Source: Verrucomicrobiota bacterium
GTDB lineage: Bacteria > Verrucomicrobiota > Verrucomicrobiia > Chthoniobacterales > UBA10450
Direction of reading: 5' to 3'
Assembly: GCA_003219415.1 (NCBI GenBank)
Contig: QHOS01000018.1
Location: 44,287 to 108,286 of the forward strand
DNA length: 64,000 nt
This document shows positions 49,228 to 57,775 of the stretch, one piece after another (position 1 is the stretch's first letter; the number at the start of each line of letters is the position of its first letter). The position numbers and the translations under genes were made by a program. The notes beneath the pieces were generated by a model that did not search any database, had not been told where the DNA came from, and worked only from the letters and a program-made list of their open reading frames with translations.

Positions 49228-50079
49228 TTAACGCGCGATCGTACCCAGCTTTTCAACAAGCGTTTTCCCTTTTTTGCCATCGCTGATCACGAACGTGTTA
49301 TTTTCACCATGGGTGGACCACGGCCCACGTGGCACTTCGCTGAACTCTACAAACTTCCAGTCGGTCACGTCTGTTTCCTTCAATCCAAGGTAGTCGCGCA
49401 CCGCAGGTGAAACATCGAGGCCGGCGCCTTTGTTCAAGTTGGGTTTTGGGCGTTCGTTCCCGAAGACGTATTGCCAGTGATCGGTGCGAAACGGTCCTGC
49501 GTCTTCCCATTGCGCATAGACTGTGCGATTGCCTTTGCGAATAGCGATCCATCGATCTTTGCAGGTAGAAACGGCGGGACCTTGGTACGCTTCGTTGAAC
49601 CAGGGAACAACGCGCGGCGCTTCGGGCCGATGACCAGTGTGCGCCTTATCGTTATAGGGAAGCGCACAATAAAATGGGTTCTGTTGCGGTGTGAACTTTA
49701 CTGGAAGATAGTTGTTTCGGTGAGCGGGATTTGGATCGTCAAAGCCGCCGTAATTTTTGGTCCATTCTTTGTCCCATGAGCTTACCCGATTGGGAACCGG
49801 GTTGTTACCAGAGGGTTTCTCGCCGATCCAGAAGACGGTCGTGACGATATTGCTTTTCCACGAATAACGCTGGGCAGTTTCCGATCGCGGTTTGAATAAT
49901 TGCCCCGGGATAAATGAGATTGAACTCCGGCCCTCTGAACGGTCGTCTGCTGATTTCTGAGATTTTTTGCTGAACTTCGTCTTGGCCGGCTCTGCTTTTT
50001 CCGCCGTACCATGTGCAAAAAGAGATGAAATCGACGACAGGATGACCGCGATCGTGTGAGTAAGTTTTCCTGGTTTCAT
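49228..50079 (-). CDS. Secreted protein, double-psi-barrel-like
   Basis: A 283-residue exported protein with a signal peptide (MKPGKLTHTIAVILSSISSLFAHG). The last 110 residues look like a double-psi beta-barrel of the RlpA/expansin kind: TVYAQWEDAGPFRTDHW corresponds to the DRGPF motif and GAGLDVSPAVRDYLGL to the DLSxAAxxxLG motif. The N-terminal half is charged and of low complexity (KAEPAKTKFSKKSQKSADDRSEGRSS). RlpA proteins bind or cut denuded peptidoglycan, but the usual catalytic Asp and His pair cannot be placed with certainty here. The relation is inferred from the motif order. Confidence 0.6.
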   Translation of the reverse strand: MKPGKLTHTIAVILSSISSLFAHGTAEKAEPAKTKFSKKSQKSADDRSEGRSSISFIPGQLFKPRSETAQRYSWKSNIVTTVFWIGEKPSGNNPVPNRVSSWDKEWTKNYGGFDDPNPAHRNNYLPVKFTPQQNPFYCALPYNDKAHTGHRPEAPRVVPWFNEAYQGPAVSTCKDRWIAIRKGNRTVYAQWEDAGPFRTDHWQYVFGNERPKPNLNKGAGLDVSPAVRDYLGLKETDVTDWKFVEFSEVPRGPWSTHGENNTFVISDGKKGKTLVEKLGTIAR

Positions 50080-50216
50080 TTCGTATGATTTTAGGGCGGC
50101 GCAGAAAGAAGATGTGTCCCTTCTTATGGTTCGTTTATGAGGACACGGATGCGCGCCGCTCGCGGCAAATTCAGATGCTCCGTAAAAAGCTCGCCGAATC
50201 TCCCTGCGGATTCGCG

Positions 50217-51590
50217 TTAGTCAACAAATTTTCCCGGATTTAGAATTCCGTTTGGATCGAGGGCTTGTTTGAGCCGCCGATGCAACTCACGCGCCACGTT
50301 GCTGGTCGCCTCGGGCCACCAGCGTTTTTTGGCCATCCCGATTCCATGCTCGCCGGTAATTACGCCGCCCCAGGCCAACACTTGTGCGAAGAGATCGTCG
50401 AGCGCGTGCTCGACTGTTTCGCGCACACCAGCGTCGCGATTGTAACGGTCTGCCATGATATTGACGTGAATGTTGCCGTCCCCGGCGTGACCGAAGCAGG
50501 CGATTGGAAATCCATACTTAGTCTGCAGTGTTTCCGCGAATTGCATGAGATCGACCAGATGACTACGCGGCACGACCACATCCTCGTTTAGCTTTGTCAG
50601 GCCGGTCGCGCGCAGTGAATTGCTGAACTGACGGCGCAACGCCCAGAGTTTTTCGCAATCCGCTTCACCGATGGCTATCTCGAGCGCATTTGGTTTTCTT
50701 TTCTCGAGCAATTCACCAATAGCTGCGGATTCGCTGCGAACGCTTTGCTCCTGGCCATCGAGATCGACGAGCAGATGAGCGTTACCTTCGGGAACGAGCA
50801 TTTTTCCCAGATCGCGCCGCGCTGCTTCCAACGTGAAACGATCGGCAATTTCCAGCGAAGAGGGCAAAAACCCCGCCGCAAAAATCGCCTGCACGGCTTC
50901 AGCAGCTTGCGCCGCGGTCGCAAACGCAGTCGACAAAGTCGCCCGCGCCGGTGGCAGCGGAAGCAAACGCAGCGTGATCTCAGTCACCACGCCCAGCATT
51001 CCTTCCGAGCCAACGAACAGACCTATCAGGTCGAATCCGGTCTTGTTCTTGTGCACGCGACCGCCTGTCCGCAGCACTTCGCCACTGGCCAGCACCACTT
51101 CAAGGCCGATTACGTAATTTCGCGTTACGCCGTATTTCAAACAACGCGGCCCGCCTGCGTTTGTGGCGACATTTCCGCCAATAGTGCAATCCTTCATGCT
51201 CGCCGGGTCCGGCGGATAAAATAATTTTTGTGCACGCACCGCCGCTTTCAGATCAGCTGTAACGGCGCCAGGTTCGACAATTGCGATTGCGTCGGGGAAG
51301 CTGATTTCCTTGATCCGATTCATTTGCACCAGCGAGAGCGCGATTCCGCCGCGCACTGGCACGCATCCGCCCACGTAACCAAATCCACCGCCACGCGCTG
51401 TGACCGGAACTTTTTCGCGTGATGCAAACTGAAGCAGTTTGCTGATGTCATTTGTAGATCGCGCGAAAACGACAACTTCTGGTTGATGAGCGGCGAACCA
51501 TTTGTCGCCGCTGTGTGCTGCCACGGTTTCAGGATCATCTGCGACAATCTCGTTGCCCAAAAGTTCCCGAAGCCTCGAAGCGACTTCCAT
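50217..51590 (-). CDS. FAD-linked oxidase (GlcD-type)
   Basis: A 457-residue flavoprotein of the glycolate oxidase/D-lactate dehydrogenase family. The FAD-binding PCMH domain is at about residues 35-215 (VPVTARGGGFGYVGGCVPVRGGIALSLVQMNRI; DPASMKDCTIGGNVATNAGGPRCLKYGVTRNYVIGLEVV), and the C-terminal domain has FGHAGDGNIHVNIMAD and ITGEHGIGMAKKRWWPEA. Substrates could be D-lactate or glycolate. ATG 51590 is the natural start; 23 codons above it are read out of a GCAACCCC/GGGGTTGC palindrome. GlcE and GlcF partners are not nearby. Confidence 0.9.
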   Translation of the reverse strand: MEVASRLRELLGNEIVADDPETVAAHSGDKWFAAHQPEVVVFARSTNDISKLLQFASREKVPVTARGGGFGYVGGCVPVRGGIALSLVQMNRIKEISFPDAIAIVEPGAVTADLKAAVRAQKLFYPPDPASMKDCTIGGNVATNAGGPRCLKYGVTRNYVIGLEVVLASGEVLRTGGRVHKNKTGFDLIGLFVGSEGMLGVVTEITLRLLPLPPARATLSTAFATAAQAAEAVQAIFAAGFLPSSLEIADRFTLEAARRDLGKMLVPEGNAHLLVDLDGQEQSVRSESAAIGELLEKRKPNALEIAIGEADCEKLWALRRQFSNSLRATGLTKLNEDVVVPRSHLVDLMQFAETLQTKYGFPIACFGHAGDGNIHVNIMADRYNRDAGVRETVEHALDDLFAQVLAWGGVITGEHGIGMAKKRWWPEATSNVARELHRRLKQALDPNGILNPGKFVD

Positions 51591-51621
51591 GGGGACTAAC
51601 GTGGCGCGCCTGAGTTGTAGG

Positions 51622-51647
51622 GCAACCCCCAACGCTTTCGGGGTTGC
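51622..51647. repeat. GCAACCCC / GGGGTTGC hairpin
   Basis: An 8-base arm (GCAACCCC at 51622-51629, GGGGTTGC at 51640-51647) around a CAACGCTTTC loop. It lies upstream of the FAD-linked oxidase gene and can be read as part of its extended frame. Probably one more dispersed hairpin. Confidence 0.6.
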
Positions 51648-51679
51648 TAATCGATGCAACGGCAGATGATGCGCCTGTT

Positions 51680-51994
51680 CTACAATTCTCTCGCGATCGC
51701 GATTCGGTAATGTCGCGCCGGCTCCATCCGTGTAAGGAGCTTTTCGACTCCCGGAAAAATCACTGGCTTGGTCTTATCGGCGCCGGCGAATTCTTTCACA
51801 GGATCCATTGAATCGAATCGAAGCAGTGTGACGAATTCTGTTTCGTTGTCATCTTCGCGGATGAACAGTTCTGCCCCGCGATAGCCTTTGATGTTTCGTG
51901 CAGCAATGCTTGGGAAAATTTCATCACGCAGCATGTTCTCATACGTCTTCGCGTCGGTTCGTTTCGTCCAGCCATGCCAGATCCGCGCAATCAT
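51680..51994 (-). CDS. Antibiotic biosynthesis monooxygenase-fold protein
   Basis: A small protein of 104 residues from ATG 51994, of the dimeric ferredoxin-like ABM fold: MIARIWHGWTKRTDAKTYENMLRDEIFPSIAARNIKGYRGAELFIREDDNETEFVTLLRFDSMDPVKEFAGADKTKPVIFPGVEKLLTRM. The WHG and the ARH-type ending are typical of the group. Most members have unknown substrates; some degrade heme or oxidise quinones. The frame reaches up to 52060 but that part lies in a GC-rich palindrome and is not family sequence. The next gene on the strand, fabI, is 115 bases upstream. Confidence 0.8.
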   Translation of the reverse strand: MIARIWHGWTKRTDAKTYENMLRDEIFPSIAARNIKGYRGAELFIREDDNETEFVTLLRFDSMDPVKEFAGADKTKPVIFPGVEKLLTRMEPARHYRIAIAREL

Positions 51995-52019
51995 CTCTCG
52001 GTTACCGTGGTAGGGCGCT

Positions 52020-52109
52020 GACCACAGCCTGCCCGCCGCGGCGGGGGCGCGCCGAGCCACGACGCGATTACGAGAAGGAGCATGAGCAAGAGTAAGGGCG
52101 AAGTTATTA
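52020..52109. repeat. GC-rich palindrome and GAGCATGAGCAAGAGTAAG motif
   Basis: The region between fabI and the ABM gene contains a CTGCCCGCCGCGGCGGGGG palindrome, then CGCGCCGAGCCACGACGCGATTACGAG and GAGCATGAGCAAGAGTAAG. The last motif recurs at 3009-3031 with one change. This points to a compound dispersed repeat. Confidence 0.5.
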
Positions 52110-52886
52110 TCACATGCCCATTATTTGATAACCGCCATCGACATAAATCACCTGGCCGGTTATTGCTGCGGCGGCGTCACTTGCAAGAAACACTCCGGTG
52201 GCACCCAATTCGACCGTATCACAACTGCGTTTCAAAGGCGCGCGTTCCTGGTAATGCTTCAACATCGACGTGAATCCGCTGATGCCACGGGCGGCCAGCG
52301 TCTGGACCGGTCCAGCAGAAATGCAGTTTACACGGATTTTTTTCGGGCCGAGGTCGTAGGCAAGATAACGCGTACTCGCTTCGAGGCTGGCCTTGGCTAC
52401 GCCCATTACATTGTAGTGCGGCACGACTTTCTGCGAGCCGTAGTAAGTCATCGCCACAATGCTGCCACCGTTTGTCATCAAAGGTGCCACTTCGCGTGCG
52501 AGTGCCACGAGCGAGTATGCACTCACGTCGTGTGCCACGCGGAACGCTTCGCGTGTTGTGCTCACAAACTCGCCTTCTAATGCTTCCCGCGGCGCAAACG
52601 CGAGCGAGTGAAGCATCAAATCGACGCGATCGGTATCTCCCCGCACGTTTTCGAAGAATGCCTTGATCTCATCGTCGTTGGAAACGTCGCAGGGAAACAA
52701 CGGACTTTTTTCTCCAAACTCGCCGACTAATTCCTCAACGTTTTCCTTCAGTCGTTCGCCTTGATAATTGAAAATCAGGCGCGCACCAGCGGCCGCCCAT
52801 GCCTTTGCGATCGCCCACGCGATGCTGCGCTTGTTTGCCACTCCGAAGACAACGCCGACTTTTCCTGCCAAAACTTGCTGCGTCAT
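52110..52886 (-). CDS. fabI: Enoyl-[acyl-carrier-protein] reductase (NADH)
   Basis: FabI reduces the trans-2-enoyl group in the last step of each fatty acid elongation cycle. From ATG 52886 the product has 258 residues. It contains the start KVGVVFGVANKRSIAWAIAKAWAAAGARLIFNYQGERLKE, the catalytic pattern VPHYNVMGVAKASLE with Tyr and Lys six residues apart, and GPVQTLAARGISGF, the FabI substrate loop. The classical triclosan-target type is likely. The two desaturases in the window would use products of this pathway. A divergent BNR-repeat gene starts 70 bases away. Confidence 0.95.
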   Translation of the reverse strand: MTQQVLAGKVGVVFGVANKRSIAWAIAKAWAAAGARLIFNYQGERLKENVEELVGEFGEKSPLFPCDVSNDDEIKAFFENVRGDTDRVDLMLHSLAFAPREALEGEFVSTTREAFRVAHDVSAYSLVALAREVAPLMTNGGSIVAMTYYGSQKVVPHYNVMGVAKASLEASTRYLAYDLGPKKIRVNCISAGPVQTLAARGISGFTSMLKHYQERAPLKRSCDTVELGATGVFLASDAAAAITGQVIYVDGGYQIMGM

Positions 52887-52955
52887 AAATCCCTGCACGA
52901 TACCCGCATTTCCGGCATCGCAAAGATGCCAGCCTTGGCTAGAGTCGTAACGCCT

Positions 52956-55772
52956 ATGATTACTCGATTCGGAGTTTTTTGTGCTTCGTTGATTTGGATT
53001 TGGTCAGTGTCGATTTTGACGGCGCAAGAGGAACCGCAAAAAACTCGTCCACCACTAACGGTTGTCTCGCCAACGGCTTCAGCCGCGGCAGCAGCTTTGT
53101 CTTCCTCGGCGACGCCGACTCCTTCATCTACCCCGCCGCAACTTACAGATGTGCTTTTCAAAAATTTGAAAGCGCGCTCGATTGGTCCGGCGGTGATGGG
53201 CGGTCGCGTCTCAGACATTGCGATTAGTCCAAACAATCCGTTTGTCTTCTATATCGGCCTCGCACACGGCGGCGTTTTCAAAACGAACGACAACGGCGTT
53301 TCTTTTGAGCCAATCTTCGATAAGCAACCGATGCTCTCGATTGGTGCAATTGCGGTTGCGCCGTCTGATTCGGATGTGATTTGGGTGGGAACCGGCGAGG
53401 CCAATGATCGGAATTCATCTGGGTGGGGCGATGGTGTTTACAGATCTACCGATGGTGGCGAAAAGTGGCAGAACGTCGGGCTGAAGAACGGCCGTTCCAT
53501 CGCGCGGATCGTTGTTGATCCGAAAAAACCGGACGTCGCTTACATTGCCGCGATGGGCAATTTGTGGACGGATGGCGGTGAACGCGGGTTGTTCAAGACC
53601 AGTGATGCGGGCAAAACATGGAAACTAGTCTTGAAAGCATCTGCACCGCACGATGCGCACACCGGATGTGGTGACGTGATGATTGATCCAACGAACGCGG
53701 AGACCATATACGCTGTGCTTTATGCACGACAACGCACACCGTGGAGTTTCACGTCCGGTCCTAGCGTGACGGGTGGCGAAGATGTCGGGGGAATTTTCAA
53801 GAGCACCGATGGTGGCACGACTTGGAAGAAGCTTGGCGGAGGTTTACCCGCTCAGACCGGTCGCATTGGTTTGGCGATCAGCGCGACCAATCCGAGGGTG
53901 GTCATGGCGGTTGTGCAAAGTTACGAAGGAGGATTTGGCAGGCTGGATGATCTGCGCAGCAAAACGGGCGGCGTTTTTCGATCTGATGATGGAGGCGAAA
54001 AATGGACGCGCATGAGCGCAATGGACCCGCGTCCATTTTATTTCAGCCAGATCCGCATCGATCCTGCAAACGATCAGCGCGTTTATGTTCTGGGGTTCGC
54101 CCTGCTCGTGTCTGATGATGGCGGTAAAAATTTTCGCGAAGATCTAAGCGAGAAGGTTCACCCGGATTGTCACGCGCTTGCGATTCAGCCCGGCACGGTG
54201 CCTCCGCTGAAGCCACCCAAACCGGAAGACAAAAACAAGCCCCCGAAACCGCAAGTTTGCCAGCGTTTATTGCTCGGGACGGATGGCGGCGTATACCAGA
54301 GTTTTGCTGGCGGCAAGAACTGGGATCATCTGAACAAGATTCCCGCAGGAGAATATTATCGAATTTCGCTCGATGACACGAAACCGTATTTCCGAATTGC
54401 GGGCGGTCTCCAGGACAACGAGAACTGGGTGGGACCGAGCGGCGTGCAGAGTAAGGAAGGTATTCGCAACTGCGATTGGACCGCGCTTGCCGGTGGCGAC
54501 GGGTTTTACGTCCTGTTTGATCCAACTGATCACGACACCTTTTATGCCGAAAGTCAGCAGGGCGAAGTCCATCGAATCAATTTGCGAAACGGCGAAATAC
54601 GGCGTTTGCGTCCCGAGCCAGCCGAAGGCCAGCCGCGTTATCGCTTCCATTGGAATTCACCAATGATCATGAGCCGACACAAACCGGGCGTGATTTATCT
54701 GGGAGGCAACTGCGTTTTCAAGCTCACCGAGCGGATGGAGAAATATTCCGTAATCAGTCCCGACCTGACGTACAATGATCCAACCAAAACAAATGCCACC
54801 GGAAGTGGCGCGGAAAATTACGGGGTCGTCTTTTCGCTCGCCGAGTCGCCGAAGCGCGCCGGTCTGTTGTGGGCTGGAACGGATGATGGCCGGCTCTGGG
54901 TTACTGAGAACGATGGAGGCAAATGGACGGAATTGACGAGTAATTTGCCGGAAGGGGCGCGCAGCCAATGGATCGTGCGTATTGAGCCGTCTAATTTCGA
55001 TGCGAATGTGGCGTACGTTGCGACCAATGCGTATCGGTCGGGTGATGATCGCCCCATGCTTCTGCGCACGGCTGATCTGGGCAAAACATGGGAAGCTGTC
55101 ACAGGCGATCTTCCGCAAGGCAATCCTGTTGAAGTTGTCCGTGAGGATCCGGTAAATCCGAAACTACTTTACGCAGGTACGCACTTCGGAGTGTTCGCGT
55201 CGTTCGATCAAGGCGCGCATTGGGTACGCATCGGCGATGTTCCTTCGGTCCGCGTAGACGATATCCAGATTCACCCGCGCACGTCAGATCTTGTCATCGC
55301 AACGCATGGTCGCAGCATTGCCATTCTTGACGACACCATCCCGTTTCGCGAATTCACCGCGGAAATTGCGTCCAAGCCGGCTCAATTGTTTAGCGTGCGT
55401 TCTGTGAGCGGCGCTTACCTTCAACCAGGATTTGTTGATTCGAATGGCAAGGGGATTTATCGCGGTCAAAATCCGCCCGAAGGGGCGTTGTTCACGGTCT
55501 GGGCGCGTGAGTTTACCGGCGACGAAATCAAAATCGTCGTAACAAAATCAAGTGGGCAGCCAGTCGCAAATCTAAAAGCGCCGGGCACACCCGGTTTTAC
55601 CCGATTGAACTGGGACCTGCGGCCAACCAAAGACGTGATTGCTGAATACGGCGGCGATGATCCGAAACGGCTTCTCCCAGCCGGAGATTACACAGCGGAG
55701 TTGACCTTCGGCACGACAAAGGTGAAACAGACCTTCCATCTTGACCTGGCCGAAGGCATCACGCCGCGGTGA
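52956..55772 (+). CDS. Exported VPS10/BNR-repeat beta-propeller protein
   Basis: A large 938-residue protein with many Asp-box/BNR units: STDGGEKW, TSDAGKTW, STDGGTTW, SDDGGEKW, VSDDGGKNF and TADLGKTW, separated by about 50-100 residues, each placed at a blade hairpin. The family is related to VPS10/sortilin and to xyloglucanase-like propellers. A signal peptide is likely (MITRFGVFCASLIWIWSVSILTAQ), followed by a Ser/Ala/Pro linker. ATG 52956 is preferred, as the frame above it has no family sequence. A C-terminal domain follows the propeller (from about 850). Ligand and enzyme activity are unknown. Confidence 0.85.
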   Translation: MITRFGVFCASLIWIWSVSILTAQEEPQKTRPPLTVVSPTASAAAAALSSSATPTPSSTPPQLTDVLFKNLKARSIGPAVMGGRVSDIAISPNNPFVFYIGLAHGGVFKTNDNGVSFEPIFDKQPMLSIGAIAVAPSDSDVIWVGTGEANDRNSSGWGDGVYRSTDGGEKWQNVGLKNGRSIARIVVDPKKPDVAYIAAMGNLWTDGGERGLFKTSDAGKTWKLVLKASAPHDAHTGCGDVMIDPTNAETIYAVLYARQRTPWSFTSGPSVTGGEDVGGIFKSTDGGTTWKKLGGGLPAQTGRIGLAISATNPRVVMAVVQSYEGGFGRLDDLRSKTGGVFRSDDGGEKWTRMSAMDPRPFYFSQIRIDPANDQRVYVLGFALLVSDDGGKNFREDLSEKVHPDCHALAIQPGTVPPLKPPKPEDKNKPPKPQVCQRLLLGTDGGVYQSFAGGKNWDHLNKIPAGEYYRISLDDTKPYFRIAGGLQDNENWVGPSGVQSKEGIRNCDWTALAGGDGFYVLFDPTDHDTFYAESQQGEVHRINLRNGEIRRLRPEPAEGQPRYRFHWNSPMIMSRHKPGVIYLGGNCVFKLTERMEKYSVISPDLTYNDPTKTNATGSGAENYGVVFSLAESPKRAGLLWAGTDDGRLWVTENDGGKWTELTSNLPEGARSQWIVRIEPSNFDANVAYVATNAYRSGDDRPMLLRTADLGKTWEAVTGDLPQGNPVEVVREDPVNPKLLYAGTHFGVFASFDQGAHWVRIGDVPSVRVDDIQIHPRTSDLVIATHGRSIAILDDTIPFREFTAEIASKPAQLFSVRSVSGAYLQPGFVDSNGKGIYRGQNPPEGALFTVWAREFTGDEIKIVVTKSSGQPVANLKAPGTPGFTRLNWDLRPTKDVIAEYGGDDPKRLLPAGDYTAELTFGTTKVKQTFHLDLAEGITPR

Positions 55773-55781
55773 GGTTTCCCT

Positions 55782-56393
55782 ATGCCTGCGATCGGGATCA
55801 CGGGCGGAATTTCCACGGGCAAAAGCACGTTTTGTGATTGCCTGCGAGAGATCATACCGGCGGCGAAATTCTTCGATGCCGATGTGGCAGCGCGTTCATT
55901 GTCGAAACTTCCAGAGGTGAAACAGGAAATCCTTGGTCAGTTCGGCAGGGAGGTCTTTTCGCCGGAGGGGGACTTGAATCGTGCTAAACTTCGAGCGATA
56001 GTATTCGCTGACGCGGCCAAAAGGCGCTCGCTCGAACAAATTCTTCACCCTCGGATACGTCGCCAGTGGATGGCGCAGGCGGAAAGGCATCGTAATTCTC
56101 CTGATTTTTTCTTTGCTGACATCCCACTTCTTTATGAAACGGGTAATGAAACCTTGTGCGAGCGGGTTGCCGTGGTTGCCTGCTCGCACAAAATGCAGTT
56201 AGACCGGTTGGTGAAGCGAATAAGTCTGACAGGCTCTGAAGCCGAACAAATGATTAACTCACAAATGCCTCTCGAGGAGAAAATCAAGCGCGCAGATCAT
56301 GTCGTTTGGAATAATGGCGACCGTGCGACGCTCATGGAACAAGCGAAGGGTCTTGTTGCGCTTTGGCAAGAGCAAACATGGAAGAAAAGCTAA
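55782..56393 (+). CDS. coaE: Dephospho-CoA kinase
   Basis: CoaE adds the 3'-phosphate in the last step of coenzyme A synthesis. The 203-residue product has the P-loop GITGGISTGKSTF at residues 6-16, the FFDADVAARSL region, the metal-binding DIPLLYETG, and the KRISLTGSEAEQMINSQMPLEEKIKRADHVVWNNGD ending, all typical. It starts 9 bases after the BNR gene and overlaps rho by 16 bases. That coupling suggests a short coaE-rho-rnd unit. Confidence 0.96.
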   Translation: MPAIGITGGISTGKSTFCDCLREIIPAAKFFDADVAARSLSKLPEVKQEILGQFGREVFSPEGDLNRAKLRAIVFADAAKRRSLEQILHPRIRRQWMAQAERHRNSPDFFFADIPLLYETGNETLCERVAVVACSHKMQLDRLVKRISLTGSEAEQMINSQMPLEEKIKRADHVVWNNGDRATLMEQAKGLVALWQEQTWKKS

Positions 56394-57775
56394 AGGTCTC
56401 GACCTCGCAGACAGAAACAGTAGAGGCAGGAGTCTCGCCTGCACGCACCCAAAGCGCAGCGGACGCTTCGCAAGCCTCCAAGACGCGATCCAACGAAAAG
56501 GACAAGCTAAAAACCGGCCTCGCACTTGATCTGAACGAGCTGCAAGAATCCTCGGGTGAAGAACTCGAGGCCTTGGCGCGCGATTTGGATGTTTATCTAC
56601 ACCCTGCGCGGTCGCGGCATCAGCACCTTCTCGATATCGTCCGCGCGGCATTAGCAACAGACGCCCCTGTCACTGCAGAAGGTTTCCTCGATCAGGTGGG
56701 CGATTCCTTTGCCATGTTGCGCTGGCCGAAATTGAACTTTCTGCCGGTTCCGGAGGATGTTTGCGTATCTCGCGCCCTCATTGAACAGCATCATCTGCGG
56801 CCTGGGCAAAAGATTGCAGGGATAGTGCAATTGCCAGGTCAACGCGGGAAGTTTCTCTCTCTCGAGAAAGTTACAAGAATCGAGGGCCAGCCAGCTAAGG
56901 AATGGACGGAGCCAACCGACTTCGACAAGCTAACGCCGCAGTTTCCGCAGGGCAGGATCATGTTGGAAAATCCGAAGACGAATTCTCTCACTGCGCGCGC
57001 GGTGGATTTGCTGGCACCACTTGGGCACGGACAGCGTGGGCTTATCGTGGCGCCGCCGCGAGTGGGCAAGACCATCTTGCTAAAGGAAATCGCCAAAGCA
57101 ATTCGGGTAAATCATCCTGACATTGTTCTTATCTTGCTTTTGGTGGACGAGCGGCCGGAAGAAGTGACGGACTTGGAGCGGGAAATCGACTGCCAGATCT
57201 ACCATTCCAATTTTGACGAAAGCGTGCAGCGACACGTGCAAGTAGCAGAGATGGTGATGGAGCGCGCCAAACGCCTCGTGGAAATGAGGCAGGATGTTGT
57301 GCTTTTGCTCGACAGTATCACGCGGCTTTCGCGCGGATACAACAACATGCAGCCGGGCAGGGGACGAATCATGTCCGGTGGCGTAGAGGCGAAGGCGTTG
57401 ACCAAGCCAAAGAAATTTTTCGGCTCTGCGCGCAATGTGGAAGAAGGCGGCAGTCTCACCGTGCTTGCGACCGCTTTGACTGAAACTGGCAGTCGAATGG
57501 ACGAATTGATTTTCGAAGAATTCAAGGGCACCGGTAATATGGAGTTGCATCTTGATCGTGCCCTCCAGGAGAAACGGCTATACCCGGCGATCCACCCGAT
57601 GCTCTCAGCGACCCGGCGCGAGGAGCTGTTGTATCATCCCGATGAATGGGAACGCGTGCTGATGCTGCGCAAAACGATGGCAGCGCTTCCGCCTCTCGAA
57701 GCGATGGAAAAGTTGATTGATAATCTGAATGCGACCAAAACCAACGCTGAATTATTGCTGAGCGGATTGCGTTGA
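56378..57775 (+). CDS. rho: Transcription termination factor Rho
   Basis: Rho is the hexameric helicase that ends many transcripts. From ATG 56378 it has 465 residues. The N-terminal part differs from the classical form: 40 residues of low-complexity polar sequence, read partly from a GGCAGGAGTCTCGCCTGC palindrome (56425-56442), precede LNELQESSGEELEALARDLDVYLHPARSRHQHLLDIVRAAL. The RNA-binding cold-shock domain follows, and the motor has Walker A APPRVGKT, LLLVDERPEEVTD, LLLDSITRLSRGYNNMQP and GGSLTVLATALTETGSRMDELIFEEFKGTGNMELHLDR. The start overlaps coaE. Confidence 0.95.
   Translation: MEEKLKVSTSQTETVEAGVSPARTQSAADASQASKTRSNEKDKLKTGLALDLNELQESSGEELEALARDLDVYLHPARSRHQHLLDIVRAALATDAPVTAEGFLDQVGDSFAMLRWPKLNFLPVPEDVCVSRALIEQHHLRPGQKIAGIVQLPGQRGKFLSLEKVTRIEGQPAKEWTEPTDFDKLTPQFPQGRIMLENPKTNSLTARAVDLLAPLGHGQRGLIVAPPRVGKTILLKEIAKAIRVNHPDIVLILLLVDERPEEVTDLEREIDCQIYHSNFDESVQRHVQVAEMVMERAKRLVEMRQDVVLLLDSITRLSRGYNNMQPGRGRIMSGGVEAKALTKPKKFFGSARNVEEGGSLTVLATALTETGSRMDELIFEEFKGTGNMELHLDRALQEKRLYPAIHPMLSATRREELLYHPDEWERVLMLRKTMAALPPLEAMEKLIDNLNATKTNAELLLSGLR
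56425..56442. repeat. GGCAGGAGTCTCGCCTGC palindrome inside rho
   Basis: A hairpin with GCAGG / CCTGC arms sits in the coding region and is read as EAGVSPA. It resembles the intergenic palindrome at 49157-49176. The disordered part of Rho tolerates it. Confidence 0.7.
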
